From: Corallibacter vietnamensis
GTDB taxonomy: Bacteria > Bacteroidota > Bacteroidia > Flavobacteriales > Flavobacteriaceae
Length of the DNA: 7,406 bases
Direction of reading: 5' to 3'
Assembly (NCBI RefSeq): GCF_039537875.1
Contig: NZ_BAABBI010000010.1
Coordinates: forward strand, 1-7,406
Of this stretch, positions 1 through 5,859 are shown piece after piece (position 1 is the first letter of the stretch; the number at the start of each line of letters is the position of its first letter). Below the pieces are notes generated by a model. It did not search any database. It was not told where the DNA came from and saw nothing but the letters and a program-made list of their open reading frames with translations. A program made the position numbers and the translations under genes.

Positions 1-1
1 A

Positions 2-97
2 GCTTTAAACAACGTTAGAAATAAAATTTTAGCACGCAGTTTTGCAGTAATTAAAAGAGGTACACCTTTTGTAAATATAGCCGCAACAAATTATTGA
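2..97 (+). CDS. C-terminal end of a probable IS110-family transposase (partial)
   Basis: An open frame runs in from the left edge and ends at TGA 95-97, giving 31 residues that include NKILARSFAVIKRGTPFV. The pattern of a basic helix with 'RNK-I-AR-FAV-KR-TP(F/Y)V' close to the stop resembles, from memory, the C-termini of Bacteroidota IS110-family (DEDD/Piv-type) transposases. The catalytic domains lie outside the window, so the family call rests on this tail alone. IS110 elements usually lack obvious terminal inverted repeats, and none is seen between the stop and the attC-like repeat that begins about 25 bp further on. The proximity matters because one IS110 branch (IS1111-attC) is known to insert into integron attC sites. 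It could instead be the tail of another protein with a basic C-terminus. Confidence 0.5.
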   Translation, partial: ALNNVRNKILARSFAVIKRGTPFVNIAATNY

Positions 98-119
98 ATT
101 AAGGCTTGTTTTTTACCTT

Positions 120-249
120 GGAATACGGCTATGATTTCGTTGCGGAAAAATCCGCAGGATTCTTTCCGCCGTAGCCGAAAGATAGCAAATTTGAGTTGAA
201 TTCCGATTAGGAATTCAACCGCAATGAATTATAGCCATTGTTGTAAAAC
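120..249 (-). repeat. attC-like site A
   Basis: The outer arms ACGGCTATGATTTCGTTGC (125-143) and GCAATGAATTATAGCCATTG (221-240) are imperfect inverted repeats. Inside are two hairpins: an imperfect one at 143-166 built on CGGAAA/TTTCCG, and a perfect 10-bp stem, 195-204 with 210-219, around a GATTA loop. On the gene strand the R''-like core GTTTTACAAC (249-240) starts four bases after the stop of the small lipoprotein gene. The opposite, R'-like core reads GTATTCC (126-120) instead of GTTRRRY. That makes it the least regular core of the set, and it lies next to the transposase end. It shares its internal layout with site F, including GCCGTA(A/G)(A/C)C followed by GATAGCAAA. Confidence 0.6.
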
Positions 250-253
250 GTTT

Positions 254-721
254 TTATTTTCGGATTAATTCAGTTTGATTTATAAAAAAATCTTTTCTAC
301 TAATGTTTTCTTCGAAAAACCTTAAAAGTTCAGATTCAGATTCAAATTCTTTTCCTCGCAGTTTGTCATTTACTTCAGAAAAGATAAGAGTGTTTCCCTT
401 AACTTTAAAGCCATAAAAAACATTTGTGATGCTGTTTTTGTATTCAGATTTTATATTCATAATCTCAAAACCTTTTATTGTTTTTGAGAACGAAATTAAT
501 TCATCTGTTTTATCCTTGTCCTGAAGCAGTAATTTATAAGTTTTTTCTCCGTGCTTTATGATGGTAACTTTTTCGTCATTATCTTTTAAATTGTACCATT
601 CTCCAATTAATTCAGGATTAATTTTTTCATCATTCGGTAAGCTGAATTTAGATTCTAAAGCACAGCTTATAACCAAAAATAAAATCAAAATTCCGACAAT
701 TTGCTTTGTATATTTTTTCAT
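254..721 (-). CDS. Small cassette-encoded lipoprotein, unknown function
   Basis: This encodes 155 residues starting MKKYTKQ. A lysine-rich N-terminus and hydrophobic core (about residues 8-19) lead into LVISC, a good lipobox with the lipid-modified cysteine at residue 20, so the mature protein should be anchored to a membrane facing the periplasm or the outside. The mature part begins with a flexible stretch, then LIGEWYNL (39-46), a GxW-type opening seen in small beta-barrel, lipocalin-like lipoproteins, followed by alternating beta-type segments; I do not recognise a family. The ATG at 721 is preferred over a longer frame from 754, because the added residues would cross the cassette boundary core at 729-738 and would hide the signal peptide. 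The leader is about 17 bases with no Shine-Dalgarno. It is the only cassette gene with a convincing upstream promoter. Confidence 0.75.
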   Translation of the reverse strand: MKKYTKQIVGILILFLVISCALESKFSLPNDEKINPELIGEWYNLKDNDEKVTIIKHGEKTYKLLLQDKDKTDELISFSKTIKGFEIMNIKSEYKNSITNVFYGFKVKGNTLIFSEVNDKLRGKEFESESELLRFFEENISRKDFFINQTELIRK

Positions 722-744
722 TTCAAATGTTTTACAACATATAG

Positions 745-766
745 ATAAACACACTAGTGTGTTTAT
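745..766. promoter_or_regulatory. 22-bp perfect palindrome in the leader of the lipoprotein gene
   Basis: The 18-bp centre AAACACACTAGTGTGTTT is extended by AT on both sides to give a perfect 22-bp dyad centred at 755/756. Less perfect symmetry continues outward, pairing ACATATAG-type sequence at 738-744 with TATTATGT at 770-777. It lies between the predicted promoter (791-820) and the ATG at 721, and starts 7 bases from the cassette core at 729-738. It could be an operator for a dimeric regulator, a leader RNA hairpin, or the remnant of a collapsed attC-like site. The sequence alone does not decide. Confidence 0.55.
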
Positions 767-790
767 TTTTATTATGTATATATATACCTA

Positions 791-820
791 CAAATCTAAC
801 AGATTTTTTATAAAATCAAA
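791..820 (-). promoter_or_regulatory. Bacteroidota-type promoter for the lipoprotein gene
   Basis: On the minus strand a -33 box TTTG (820-817) is followed after 18 bp by a -7 box TAGATTTG (798-791). This matches the Bacteroidota consensus TTTG/TAnnTTTG. Transcription would start near 783-786 and read the gene at 254-721 after a leader of about 60 bases that contains the 745-766 palindrome. I found no equally good match directly upstream of the other cassette genes, so those may rely on read-through or on promoters I cannot recognise. Confidence 0.55.
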
Positions 821-829
821 GCAGTGTTT

Positions 830-966
830 TGGTATATGTGTGTGAATTTGTGTGGTTTGGGAGCTAATTAAGTAAGGGTTCTTGAGGCAGAGGAATTTTT
901 GATAGGAAATTATGAGTAGATCTGTACCAAGCAATTGGTTATACACGTCTTAAGTTTACAATTCAT
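830..966 (-). repeat. attC-like site G (degenerate)
   Basis: The right half is clear: ACCAAGCAATTGGTTATACACG (926-947) matches the right end of site E (ACCAAGCAATT, then ACAC), and 940-966 matches site F at 7200-7226 with one mismatch in 27 bases. The interior AGAGGAA and GAGTAG blocks align with site E. The left half, TGGTTTgggagCTAATTaAG (853-872), aligns with the left part of site D. The left core is degenerate, with no clear GTT-type box, and about 90 bases separate it from the core that opens the lipoprotein cassette. It therefore looks like a full but decayed site. The left limit is uncertain. Confidence 0.45.
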
Positions 967-1166
967 AGTTCTATATTTAAATTGTCAAAAAATCAACAAA
1001 TCTTAACTCTTTCATTTATAGATATTCTCAAGTATTTTAATGATTTTTATCGACAAATAGTTAAAAAATCAGTTTAAATACATAAATTGCCAGCTTTAAC
1101 CCAGATTAGACTTTCTTTTTCTCTATCGATGAGTTGAATTTAGTCGAAACCTAAAACATCCAACTT
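967..1166. other. Leader region of the + strand operon, no recognised element
   Basis: This is 200 bp of AT-rich sequence between site G and the first gene of the secreted-protein operon. It must hold or lead to the promoter of that operon if the operon is transcribed independently. The best partial match to the Bacteroidota -7 box is TATATTTA near 972-979, which lacks the final G and has no convincing -33 partner. I see no open frame, tRNA, terminator or strong hairpin here. Confidence 0.4.
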
Positions 1167-1640
1167 ATGATTAAAACTACACTGGTAGCGTGTCTGTTTA
1201 TTGCTACACAATTAATTTATTCTCAAGAAAGCTTGACAGCTTCAGGAGGTGAGGCCACAGGAAATGGTGGATCATCGAGTTACTCGCTTGGGCAATTGGT
1301 ATATACTACCAATACAGGAAGTAGTGGTTTAGTTACTCAAGGAGTGCAACAAGGTTTAGAACTCTTTACTTTAAGTAATGCAGAACTTACCACAGTAAAT
1401 TTACGTGCTGTTACTTATCCTAATCCTACATCAGATTATGTGGTATTAGCGATAAGTGATGCAACTCTTACCGATTTAAGTTATGTGCTTTATGACTTAC
1501 AAGGTAGAGCTGTTAGAAAAGGTCTAACAATCCAATCTAACACACAAATAAATGTGGAAAGTTTGGCAACAGGCACTTATGTGCTTAAAGTAACCCTAGA
1601 CAACAAAGAATTAAAAACATTTAAAATTATAAAAAAATAA
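1167..1640 (+). CDS. Small secreted protein with a T9SS type A sorting domain
   Basis: This encodes 157 residues. Residues 1-19 form a signal peptide (hydrophobic core LVACLFIATQLI, cleavage after YS or YSQ). Residues 24-65 carry the flavobacterial pattern ASGGEATGNGG..SYSLGQLVYT...VTQGVQQGLEL. Residues 80-157 are a full type A C-terminal sorting domain: YPNPTSD (84-90), a central LYDLQGR (108-114), GTYVLKV (136-142) and a lysine-rich end KTFKIIKK. Such tails route proteins through the type IX secretion system to the cell surface, where the tail is removed. With almost nothing between signal peptide and tail, it is probably a small surface or adhesin-related component rather than an enzyme. 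The downstream gene starts 12 bases after its stop, so the two form an operon. The orientation is opposite to the surrounding cassettes. Confidence 0.85.
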   Translation: MIKTTLVACLFIATQLIYSQESLTASGGEATGNGGSSSYSLGQLVYTTNTGSSGLVTQGVQQGLELFTLSNAELTTVNLRAVTYPNPTSDYVVLAISDATLTDLSYVLYDLQGRAVRKGLTIQSNTQINVESLATGTYVLKVTLDNKELKTFKIIKK

Positions 1641-1652
1641 CATTAACCTATT

Positions 1653-2873
1653 ATGAGAAATTTTTACACTTTTTTAGTAGCAATCATGACAACTGTAGTC
1701 ACATTTGCACAAGCTCCAGAGAAGATGAGTTATCAAGCTATTGTAAGAGACAGCGGAGATAATTTAGTAAGCAACCAAACAGTAGGCATGCAAATAAGCA
1801 TTTTACAAACTACGGCTACAGGAACTGCAGTATATGTAGAAACCCAAACACCAATGACAAATGTAAACGGTTTAGTAACATTAGAGATAGCTACAGGTAC
1901 TGTAGTAAGTGGAGATTTTGCGAACATAGATTGGTCAGCAGATAACTACTTTATAAAAACGGAAACAGACCCTACCGGAGGCACAAACTATACCATAACA
2001 GGTACTAGTCAATTATTAAGTGTTCCTTATGCCATGTATGCAAAGACATCTGGAAATGTACAAACTTACGCTACAGGTACCAATGGAACGGACTTTAATA
2101 TTTCTACCGTTGGTGATGAACATACGTTTAATATACCAGATGCAAGTGATTCTGCACGTGGTTTAGTAAGTACTTCAAATCAAACAATGACTGGAGACAA
2201 AACATTTACTGGAACTGTTGCAGCTTCTTCCAATTTGGTTGTTGGAAATAATTCAATTACTCCAGGTGCTGCTTTGGAAGTTACATCTACTACAGGAACA
2301 TTTTTACCACCTAGAATGACAACAGCACAACGAGATGCATTAGTGTCTGTACCTGATGGGAGTATAATATATAATATAACAGATAAAAAAGCACAGGTAG
2401 CAATTTCCTCGGTAAATTCTGATTTAGATCAATCTCGTTGGGGAGATTTTGCTGGAGTAAACCTAATTTCATCTGGTCAAGCTATGGGACAAACTTTTAC
2501 TGCAACTTCTTCAGCTTCAGTTACTCAAATAGGATTCTACGGGACTTATCGTAATGGATTAACAGGTACTATTACATCTTGTAAAGTATATGATGGATTT
2601 GGAGGAACCTTATTAGCAACATCGCCTGATACCAGCACATTAGATAATGGAAACAATATACATTTATTTACGTTCTCTGGACTTACGTTAACATATGGAC
2701 AAACATATTATGTTGAGTTTGAAATGACTTATAGTGGTGGAGCATTATATTCTTATGGTGGACAACCATACGCTGGAGGATCGGCTTATTTTAATGGTAC
2801 AACTTCTAGTCTGGATTTACCTTTTAGGGTTTTCCATCCAGCGAGTTCTTTAGATTGGGAGAATTTACATTAA
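1653..2873 (+). CDS. Secreted surface protein, flavobacterial mosaic tail-fibre/adhesin-like type
   Basis: This encodes 406 residues with a signal peptide 1-20 (cleavage near FAQA/P). Residues 22-135 form the conserved flavobacterial module that starts APEKMSYQAIVRDS and ends in a TSQLLSVPYAMYAKTSG motif, with the phrase NYFIKTETDPTGGTNY (98-113) typical of the family. Residues 169-203 (RGLVSTSNQTMTGDKTFTG) resemble repeat units of tail-fibre-like surface proteins. Residues 206-245 (ALEVTSTTGTFLPPRMTTAQRDAL...GSIIYN) are another common flavobacterial module. Residues 266-395 look like a beta-sandwich binding domain rich in Gly, Thr, Ser and Tyr. There is no type A sorting tail; the protein ends PASSLDWENLH. 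The paired upstream gene carries such a tail, so the two may act together. The substrate or partner is unknown. Confidence 0.75.
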   Translation: MRNFYTFLVAIMTTVVTFAQAPEKMSYQAIVRDSGDNLVSNQTVGMQISILQTTATGTAVYVETQTPMTNVNGLVTLEIATGTVVSGDFANIDWSADNYFIKTETDPTGGTNYTITGTSQLLSVPYAMYAKTSGNVQTYATGTNGTDFNISTVGDEHTFNIPDASDSARGLVSTSNQTMTGDKTFTGTVAASSNLVVGNNSITPGAALEVTSTTGTFLPPRMTTAQRDALVSVPDGSIIYNITDKKAQVAISSVNSDLDQSRWGDFAGVNLISSGQAMGQTFTATSSASVTQIGFYGTYRNGLTGTITSCKVYDGFGGTLLATSPDTSTLDNGNNIHLFTFSGLTLTYGQTYYVEFEMTYSGGALYSYGGQPYAGGSAYFNGTTSSLDLPFRVFHPASSLDWENLH

Positions 2874-2968
2874 TTGTCACTCATATTTTAATGGTATTGA
2901 TGGAGTCTTGTATTTTATAAAGATAACAATTGTTTTAGAAATTTAGACAAGCAAGAATTAATACAAAT

Positions 2969-3018
2969 AATAAACCAATAGCGCTACAAATAGGTGCTGT
3001 TGGTTTATTTGATTTTTT
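2969..3018 (+). terminator. Intrinsic terminator of the secreted-protein operon
   Basis: A long stem starts with AATAAACCAA (2969-2978) pairing with TTGGTTTATT (3000-3009), continues inward with AGC/GCT and wobble pairs to about 17 bp, and has a loop near ACAAATA. It is followed by TTTTTT at 3013-3018. It lies about 95 bp past the stop at 2873 and ends roughly 11 bp before the core of site B. The operon is thus closed off before the cassette array resumes. Confidence 0.8.
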
Positions 3019-3028
3019 GAATAATTAA

Positions 3029-3225
3029 TGGTAACGGTTAGGCTATGATTTTGTTGCGTGTTTCAGCAACTAATTTAGCAAATAAAAACCTAATAGAAAA
3101 TCCGTGAGACACGAGCACAAAGTGCGAACTGTACGTTAGTAAATTTTGCTTCGCCAGTTCGCACTTTGTGCTCGTGTCAGAAGTAGGCGAGAACAGCGCC
3201 ATTACTTATAGCTATTGTTGGCCAC
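3029..3225 (-). repeat. attC-like site B, with a 24-bp perfect internal hairpin
   Basis: The outer arms GGCTATGATTTTGTTGC (3041-3057) and ATTACTTATAGCTATTG (3201-3217) are imperfect inverted repeats. The R''-like core is GTTGGCCAC as read on the + strand at 3217-3225. It begins just after the HNH gene stop and nearly matches, inverted, 4029-4037 upstream of that gene. The left core on the gene strand is GTTACCA (3035-3029), a reasonable GTTRRRY variant. The internal stem 3108-3131 with 3155-3178 is perfect over 24 bp, around a 23-base loop. Bases 3066-3104 are identical to site C 4069-4107, and 3143-3222 match site C 4113-4192 with four differences. Confidence 0.65.
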
Positions 3226-3238
3226 TGTGCTTTTATGT

Positions 3239-4003
3239 TTAAAATCCAAAATTCATTTTGTTAGAAAACTTTGCAATTAAAAAATCAGAAACGATTGAAG
3301 GATTGTCTTTCCTAACGATTACAATTGATGCAGTTTCAAATGCTCCTAAATCCTTAAAATTTTCTCCTCTCAATTTGATGTGTCTTTTAGTTCCAAACAC
3401 CAAAAACCCCATTTCTTTAAGTTCCGCAATTTCTCCATTAAGTTCAATTCCGAGTTTTGCGATATCAGTCATTCGCATATCCTCAAGAATATCAATGTAG
3501 TCTTTTAAAAGGTCAAATAGATTTCCAACTTTTTCAGCTTCTTCAATTGTATTTAGTTCTTCATTGTCAAAATCAGACATATGAACTCCATTTATTATGT
3601 CGAGTAGTTGTTTTCCAGATTTTATTAAAGGTAAACTTCTAATATTTTCTTGGTCGTTTGCAAATGCTGTAACATCTTTTTCTAAAGTTGTTCTAACCCA
3701 ATTCTCGTGATTCTGTTTAAATTGTAATAATTTTTCGGTTGTGTAAATTTCAGTTAAATCATCAATTCTTTTGTGGTCATTTGCGCACAACAACATTAGA
3801 TTATTGTAATCATCATAATTGCCTTTAAAACTGGGATTTGCTCTTGGTCCTTTCCCTTTTTCGGAAACAATATGGCATTCTTGTCCGATTATTAGATTTG
3901 AGTTAGAACTTTCAACTTCTTGAACTAACTCAATTCGACAAAGTATACATCTATTTCCAGATTTTGCCCATAAGGCTTTTCTTGTTTTGTCGGTTATTGC
4001 CAT
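3239..4003 (-). CDS. HNH nuclease with an unrecognised C-terminal domain
   Basis: This encodes 254 residues. The N-terminal 100 residues form an HNH nuclease domain with a zinc-binding frame: C19xxC22 in GNRCILC, then ECH ending at H44, then NNLMLLCANDHKRID with N68, C73 and H77. H44, N68 and H77 are the likely HNH catalytic and metal residues; the cysteines hold the structural zinc. LLQFKQNHENWV (about 92-103) is the usual helix closing such domains. Residues 110-254 are mixed acidic helices (around 145-190) and then beta-type segments; I do not recognise this part. It is too short for a SAVED domain and has no methylase or helicase motifs. The role is DNA (or RNA) cleavage, with the C-terminus perhaps sensing or regulating. 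As a single cassette gene, a defence or plasmid-targeting role is plausible but unproven. The start ATG lies 33 bases after the cassette core. Confidence 0.8.
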   Translation of the reverse strand: MAITDKTRKALWAKSGNRCILCRIELVQEVESSNSNLIIGQECHIVSEKGKGPRANPSFKGNYDDYNNLMLLCANDHKRIDDLTEIYTTEKLLQFKQNHENWVRTTLEKDVTAFANDQENIRSLPLIKSGKQLLDIINGVHMSDFDNEELNTIEEAEKVGNLFDLLKDYIDILEDMRMTDIAKLGIELNGEIAELKEMGFLVFGTKRHIKLRGENFKDLGAFETASIVIVRKDNPSIVSDFLIAKFSNKMNFGF

Positions 4004-4028
4004 TTACGAAGTTCGTGGTTTTTGCATT

Positions 4029-4197
4029 GTGGCTAACTGTCTCGTATAGGATTAGTTGCGTGGTTTAAGCAACTAATTTAGCAAATAAAAACCTAATAGA
4101 AAATCCGCGAGGATTTTGCTTCGCCAGTTCGCACTTTGTGCTCGTGTCAGAAGTAGGCAAGGGCAGAGCCATTACTTATAGCTATTGTTGGCGGTAG
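4029..4197 (-). repeat. attC-like site C
   Basis: The left core on the gene strand is GTTAGCC (4037-4031), close to the GTTRRRY consensus. The right half (4113-4192) is nearly identical to site B. The 39-bp block at 4069-4107 is identical in both. Compared with B it lacks the left arm of the long hairpin and instead has AAAATCC-GCGA-GGATTTT (4101-4118), the short stem also found in sites A, E and F. The outer arms (TATAGGATTAG at 4045-4055 and ATTACTTATAG at 4171-4181) pair less well than in the other sites. The right core GTTGGCGGTAG (4187-4197) does not match the opening bases of its own cassette at 5304-5313. Confidence 0.6.
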
Positions 4198-4209
4198 TTA
4201 TTTTAGTTT

Positions 4210-5286
4210 TTAAAATTTTTTGTTAAATGACTTTCCGTTAAATATATAAACTTGACCATCTGCCATACCAAAAAGTAAATTATTATCATTGTCTTTATAA
4301 ATAGTCCAAATCATTGGTTTCAATAATTTATCATTGATAGTATAATTTGTCAAAGTTTTACCGTTATATTTCCATGCTCCTGAATCTCTATCTCCAAACC
4401 AAATATTCCCTTCTGAATCTTCTTCAATGGTAAAAACGGATTGTAATCCTGTGTTTTTAGTAAATTGTCCAGTTCTGGTATTTTCGTTAAACTCATTTTT
4501 TGGAATTAATTTTCCTTGTTCCTCCGAAAAATGTATTGTTGAATCTCCACTTTTAAGGATTACACCAATTCCATTGTTTCCTATCCAAATGCGCCCTTTT
4601 GAATCGGCTAATATGCTTCGTATATGGATTTGCTCATGATCTTCGAGATTTAATGTTTCATGTCCAAAAAAATCTACTACTTTACCATCATAGCTATATA
4701 ATGCTGAATAAGTTGCAATCCAAACGCGTTCTTCTTTATCTGTTGATATACCTGTTACACCAAATGAATTATTGGGGTCAATATGTTTAGGCTTTGGAAA
4801 GATTAGGTAATTCATATTCATTCCGTCAAAACGATTTATTCCATCTTCTTCTCCTGCATAAAACCATAAGTTACCTGTAGTAGCATTCCAGTCTGATTTT
4901 GGAGCATTAAACTCGGTTGAATAGCTCATTAGTTTATTTCCATTATAGCTATTGACACCTCTAGCTGTTGCAATCCAAATTATTCCGTTTTTATCTTCTT
5001 GAATTGAACGAATTTGATTGTCTATTAAACCGTCATTAGTTGTAAGGTATTTAAATGTTTTTCCATCAAAATAGCATACTCCTTCATTATGACTTCCTAG
5101 CCAATAAATGCCTTTACTATCTTGAAAAATTGCACGTACGCCTGAAGTAAATTTTAAGGTGTCGGTTTGCAAGGTATTTACCAATTCTGGCTTAATTACT
5201 TCTGTTTTGAGAGGTTTGTTATCTATGCAAGAAAAGTTTAGTGTCAATATGAGTATTAGGTAAATTAATTCTTTTTTTCTGTTCAT
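4210..5286 (-). CDS. Seven-bladed two-component-regulator propeller lipoprotein
   Basis: This encodes 358 residues from the ATG at 5286. The N-terminus MNRKKELIYLILILTLNFSC is a lipoprotein signal peptide with the modified cysteine at 20. The rest holds seven Reg_prop-type repeats of the form D-x-x-G-x-(I/L)-W-(I/F)-(A/G): 56-65, 98-107, 137-145, 183-192, 228-237, 290-299 and 332-341. Seven blades would close one full beta-propeller. In Bacteroidota such propellers are normally the periplasmic sensor half of hybrid two-component regulators and come as two propellers followed by a kinase. Here there is one propeller, a lipid anchor, no transmembrane relay and no kinase. It may bind a glycan or peptide, or act as a scaffold. 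A longer frame from 5322 is rejected, because it would start inside the attC-like site and add residues before the signal peptide. Confidence 0.8.
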   Translation of the reverse strand: MNRKKELIYLILILTLNFSCIDNKPLKTEVIKPELVNTLQTDTLKFTSGVRAIFQDSKGIYWLGSHNEGVCYFDGKTFKYLTTNDGLIDNQIRSIQEDKNGIIWIATARGVNSYNGNKLMSYSTEFNAPKSDWNATTGNLWFYAGEEDGINRFDGMNMNYLIFPKPKHIDPNNSFGVTGISTDKEERVWIATYSALYSYDGKVVDFFGHETLNLEDHEQIHIRSILADSKGRIWIGNNGIGVILKSGDSTIHFSEEQGKLIPKNEFNENTRTGQFTKNTGLQSVFTIEEDSEGNIWFGDRDSGAWKYNGKTLTNYTINDKLLKPMIWTIYKDNDNNLLFGMADGQVYIFNGKSFNKKF

Positions 5287-5303
5287 TTTGGGTTTTAATA
5301 AAT

Positions 5304-5531
5304 GACGCACAGCGGTTTGCATATGGTTTGTTGGGTGGTTTAAGCACCTAATTTAGCAATTAAAAACCGAATAGAAACGAGTAGGAAGTGCGAACGGTAC
5401 TTTAGTAAATTTTTGTAAGTAGGCTCTCATTAGCAAAATCAGGATTGATATATGATGATGCTTATAAAAGTACTTTAGCGAAAAATTAATAGATTTTTAC
5501 TTGTTTTTTACCACAGTACTTTGTTATGTGC
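5304..5531 (-). repeat. attC-like site D (longest, irregular)
   Basis: The left half has the family layout (GGTTTGCATATGGTTTGTTGGGTGGTTTAAGCACCTAATTTAGC at about 5313-5356) and the AAGTGCGAAC block shared with B. The right half is unlike the other sites. It has three copies of GTACTTT (around 5398, 5470 and 5516), an AT-rich stretch, and ends in GTTATGTGC (5523-5531). That end is the exact inverse of 6387-6395, upstream of the same cassette. The left and right halves do not form complementary outer arms, and the left core on the gene strand, GCTGTGCGTC (5313-5304), departs from GTTRRRY. The stop codon of the upstream gene lies inside the right core. Confidence 0.5.
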
Positions 5532-5859
5532 TGGCTTTTTTAATTTTCAACGATTTGTTTATAATATTAGTTATTTTTCCAATTCCGATTATAATTGAAC
5601 CTTCTCGAAATTCAAATTCCGTTCCAACATCTAATTTGTTTTCATAAAGAATAGTAGAACTCATTGTAATTTTGGCTAAAACTGTTTCTCCAGGATTTAC
5701 AATGTCAATTCCAATGAAGGATTGTTTTCCTGATGTCTGAATTTCTGTAAAATCAAACTTAAGTTGTGGACGATATCCTGAAATGGCAGGTGTTCTTCTT
5801 CCACCTTGTTCAGTCGTTTTATATTTCAGTTCCGCTATGAAATCTGCATTATCAATCAT
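5524..5859 (-). CDS. Stand-alone EF-Tu domain III-like protein
   Basis: This encodes 111 residues from the ATG at 5859. Nearly the whole length resembles the C-terminal beta-barrel (domain III) of elongation factor Tu: FIAELKYKTTEQGGRRTPAISGYRPQ (7-32) corresponds to FxAEVYxLxKxEGGRHTPFxxGYRPQ, then a short link, NPGETVLAKITM (55-66) to MPGDNVKMxVxL, and FEFREGSIIIGIGKI (82-96) to FAIREGGRTVGAGVV. There is no GTPase domain and no domain II, and the protein is too short to be a decayed EF-Tu, since it has its own start and an intact frame. In EF-Tu this domain contacts tRNA and EF-Ts, so a role near translation, or as a decoy of EF-Tu, is possible but speculative. It overlaps the upstream gene by 8 bases, which suggests translational coupling. 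Its last codons and stop (ACA TAA) fall within the attC-like core. Confidence 0.75.
   Translation of the reverse strand: MIDNADFIAELKYKTTEQGGRRTPAISGYRPQLKFDFTEIQTSGKQSFIGIDIVNPGETVLAKITMSSTILYENKLDVGTEFEFREGSIIIGIGKITNIINKSLKIKKAST

Noticed and set aside
722..754. Longer start for the small lipoprotein gene
   Set aside because: It would place a cysteine-rich 11-residue extension before a perfect lipoprotein signal peptide and would cross the cassette core at 729-738. The ATG at 721 fits better.
558..845. Plus-strand open frame antisense to the lipoprotein gene
   Set aside because: It is a shadow of the minus-strand gene, reads through the promoter and palindrome, and has no recognisable protein features. 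The same applies to the frames at 1733-1927 (minus), 3258-3642, 4427-4639 and 4599-4790.
3108..3178. Retron-type or other structured non-coding RNA at the 24-bp hairpin
   Set aside because: There is no reverse transcriptase in the window, and the hairpin lies inside a repeat family member. Its location is better explained as a variable stem of the attC-like site.
3239..4003. CBASS effector of the HNH-SAVED (Cap5) type
   Set aside because: The C-terminal part is only about 145 residues without recognisable SAVED features, and there is no cyclic-nucleotide synthase gene nearby.
5287..5322. Longer start for the propeller lipoprotein
   Set aside because: The upstream ATG lies within attC-like site D and adds 12 residues ahead of the signal peptide.
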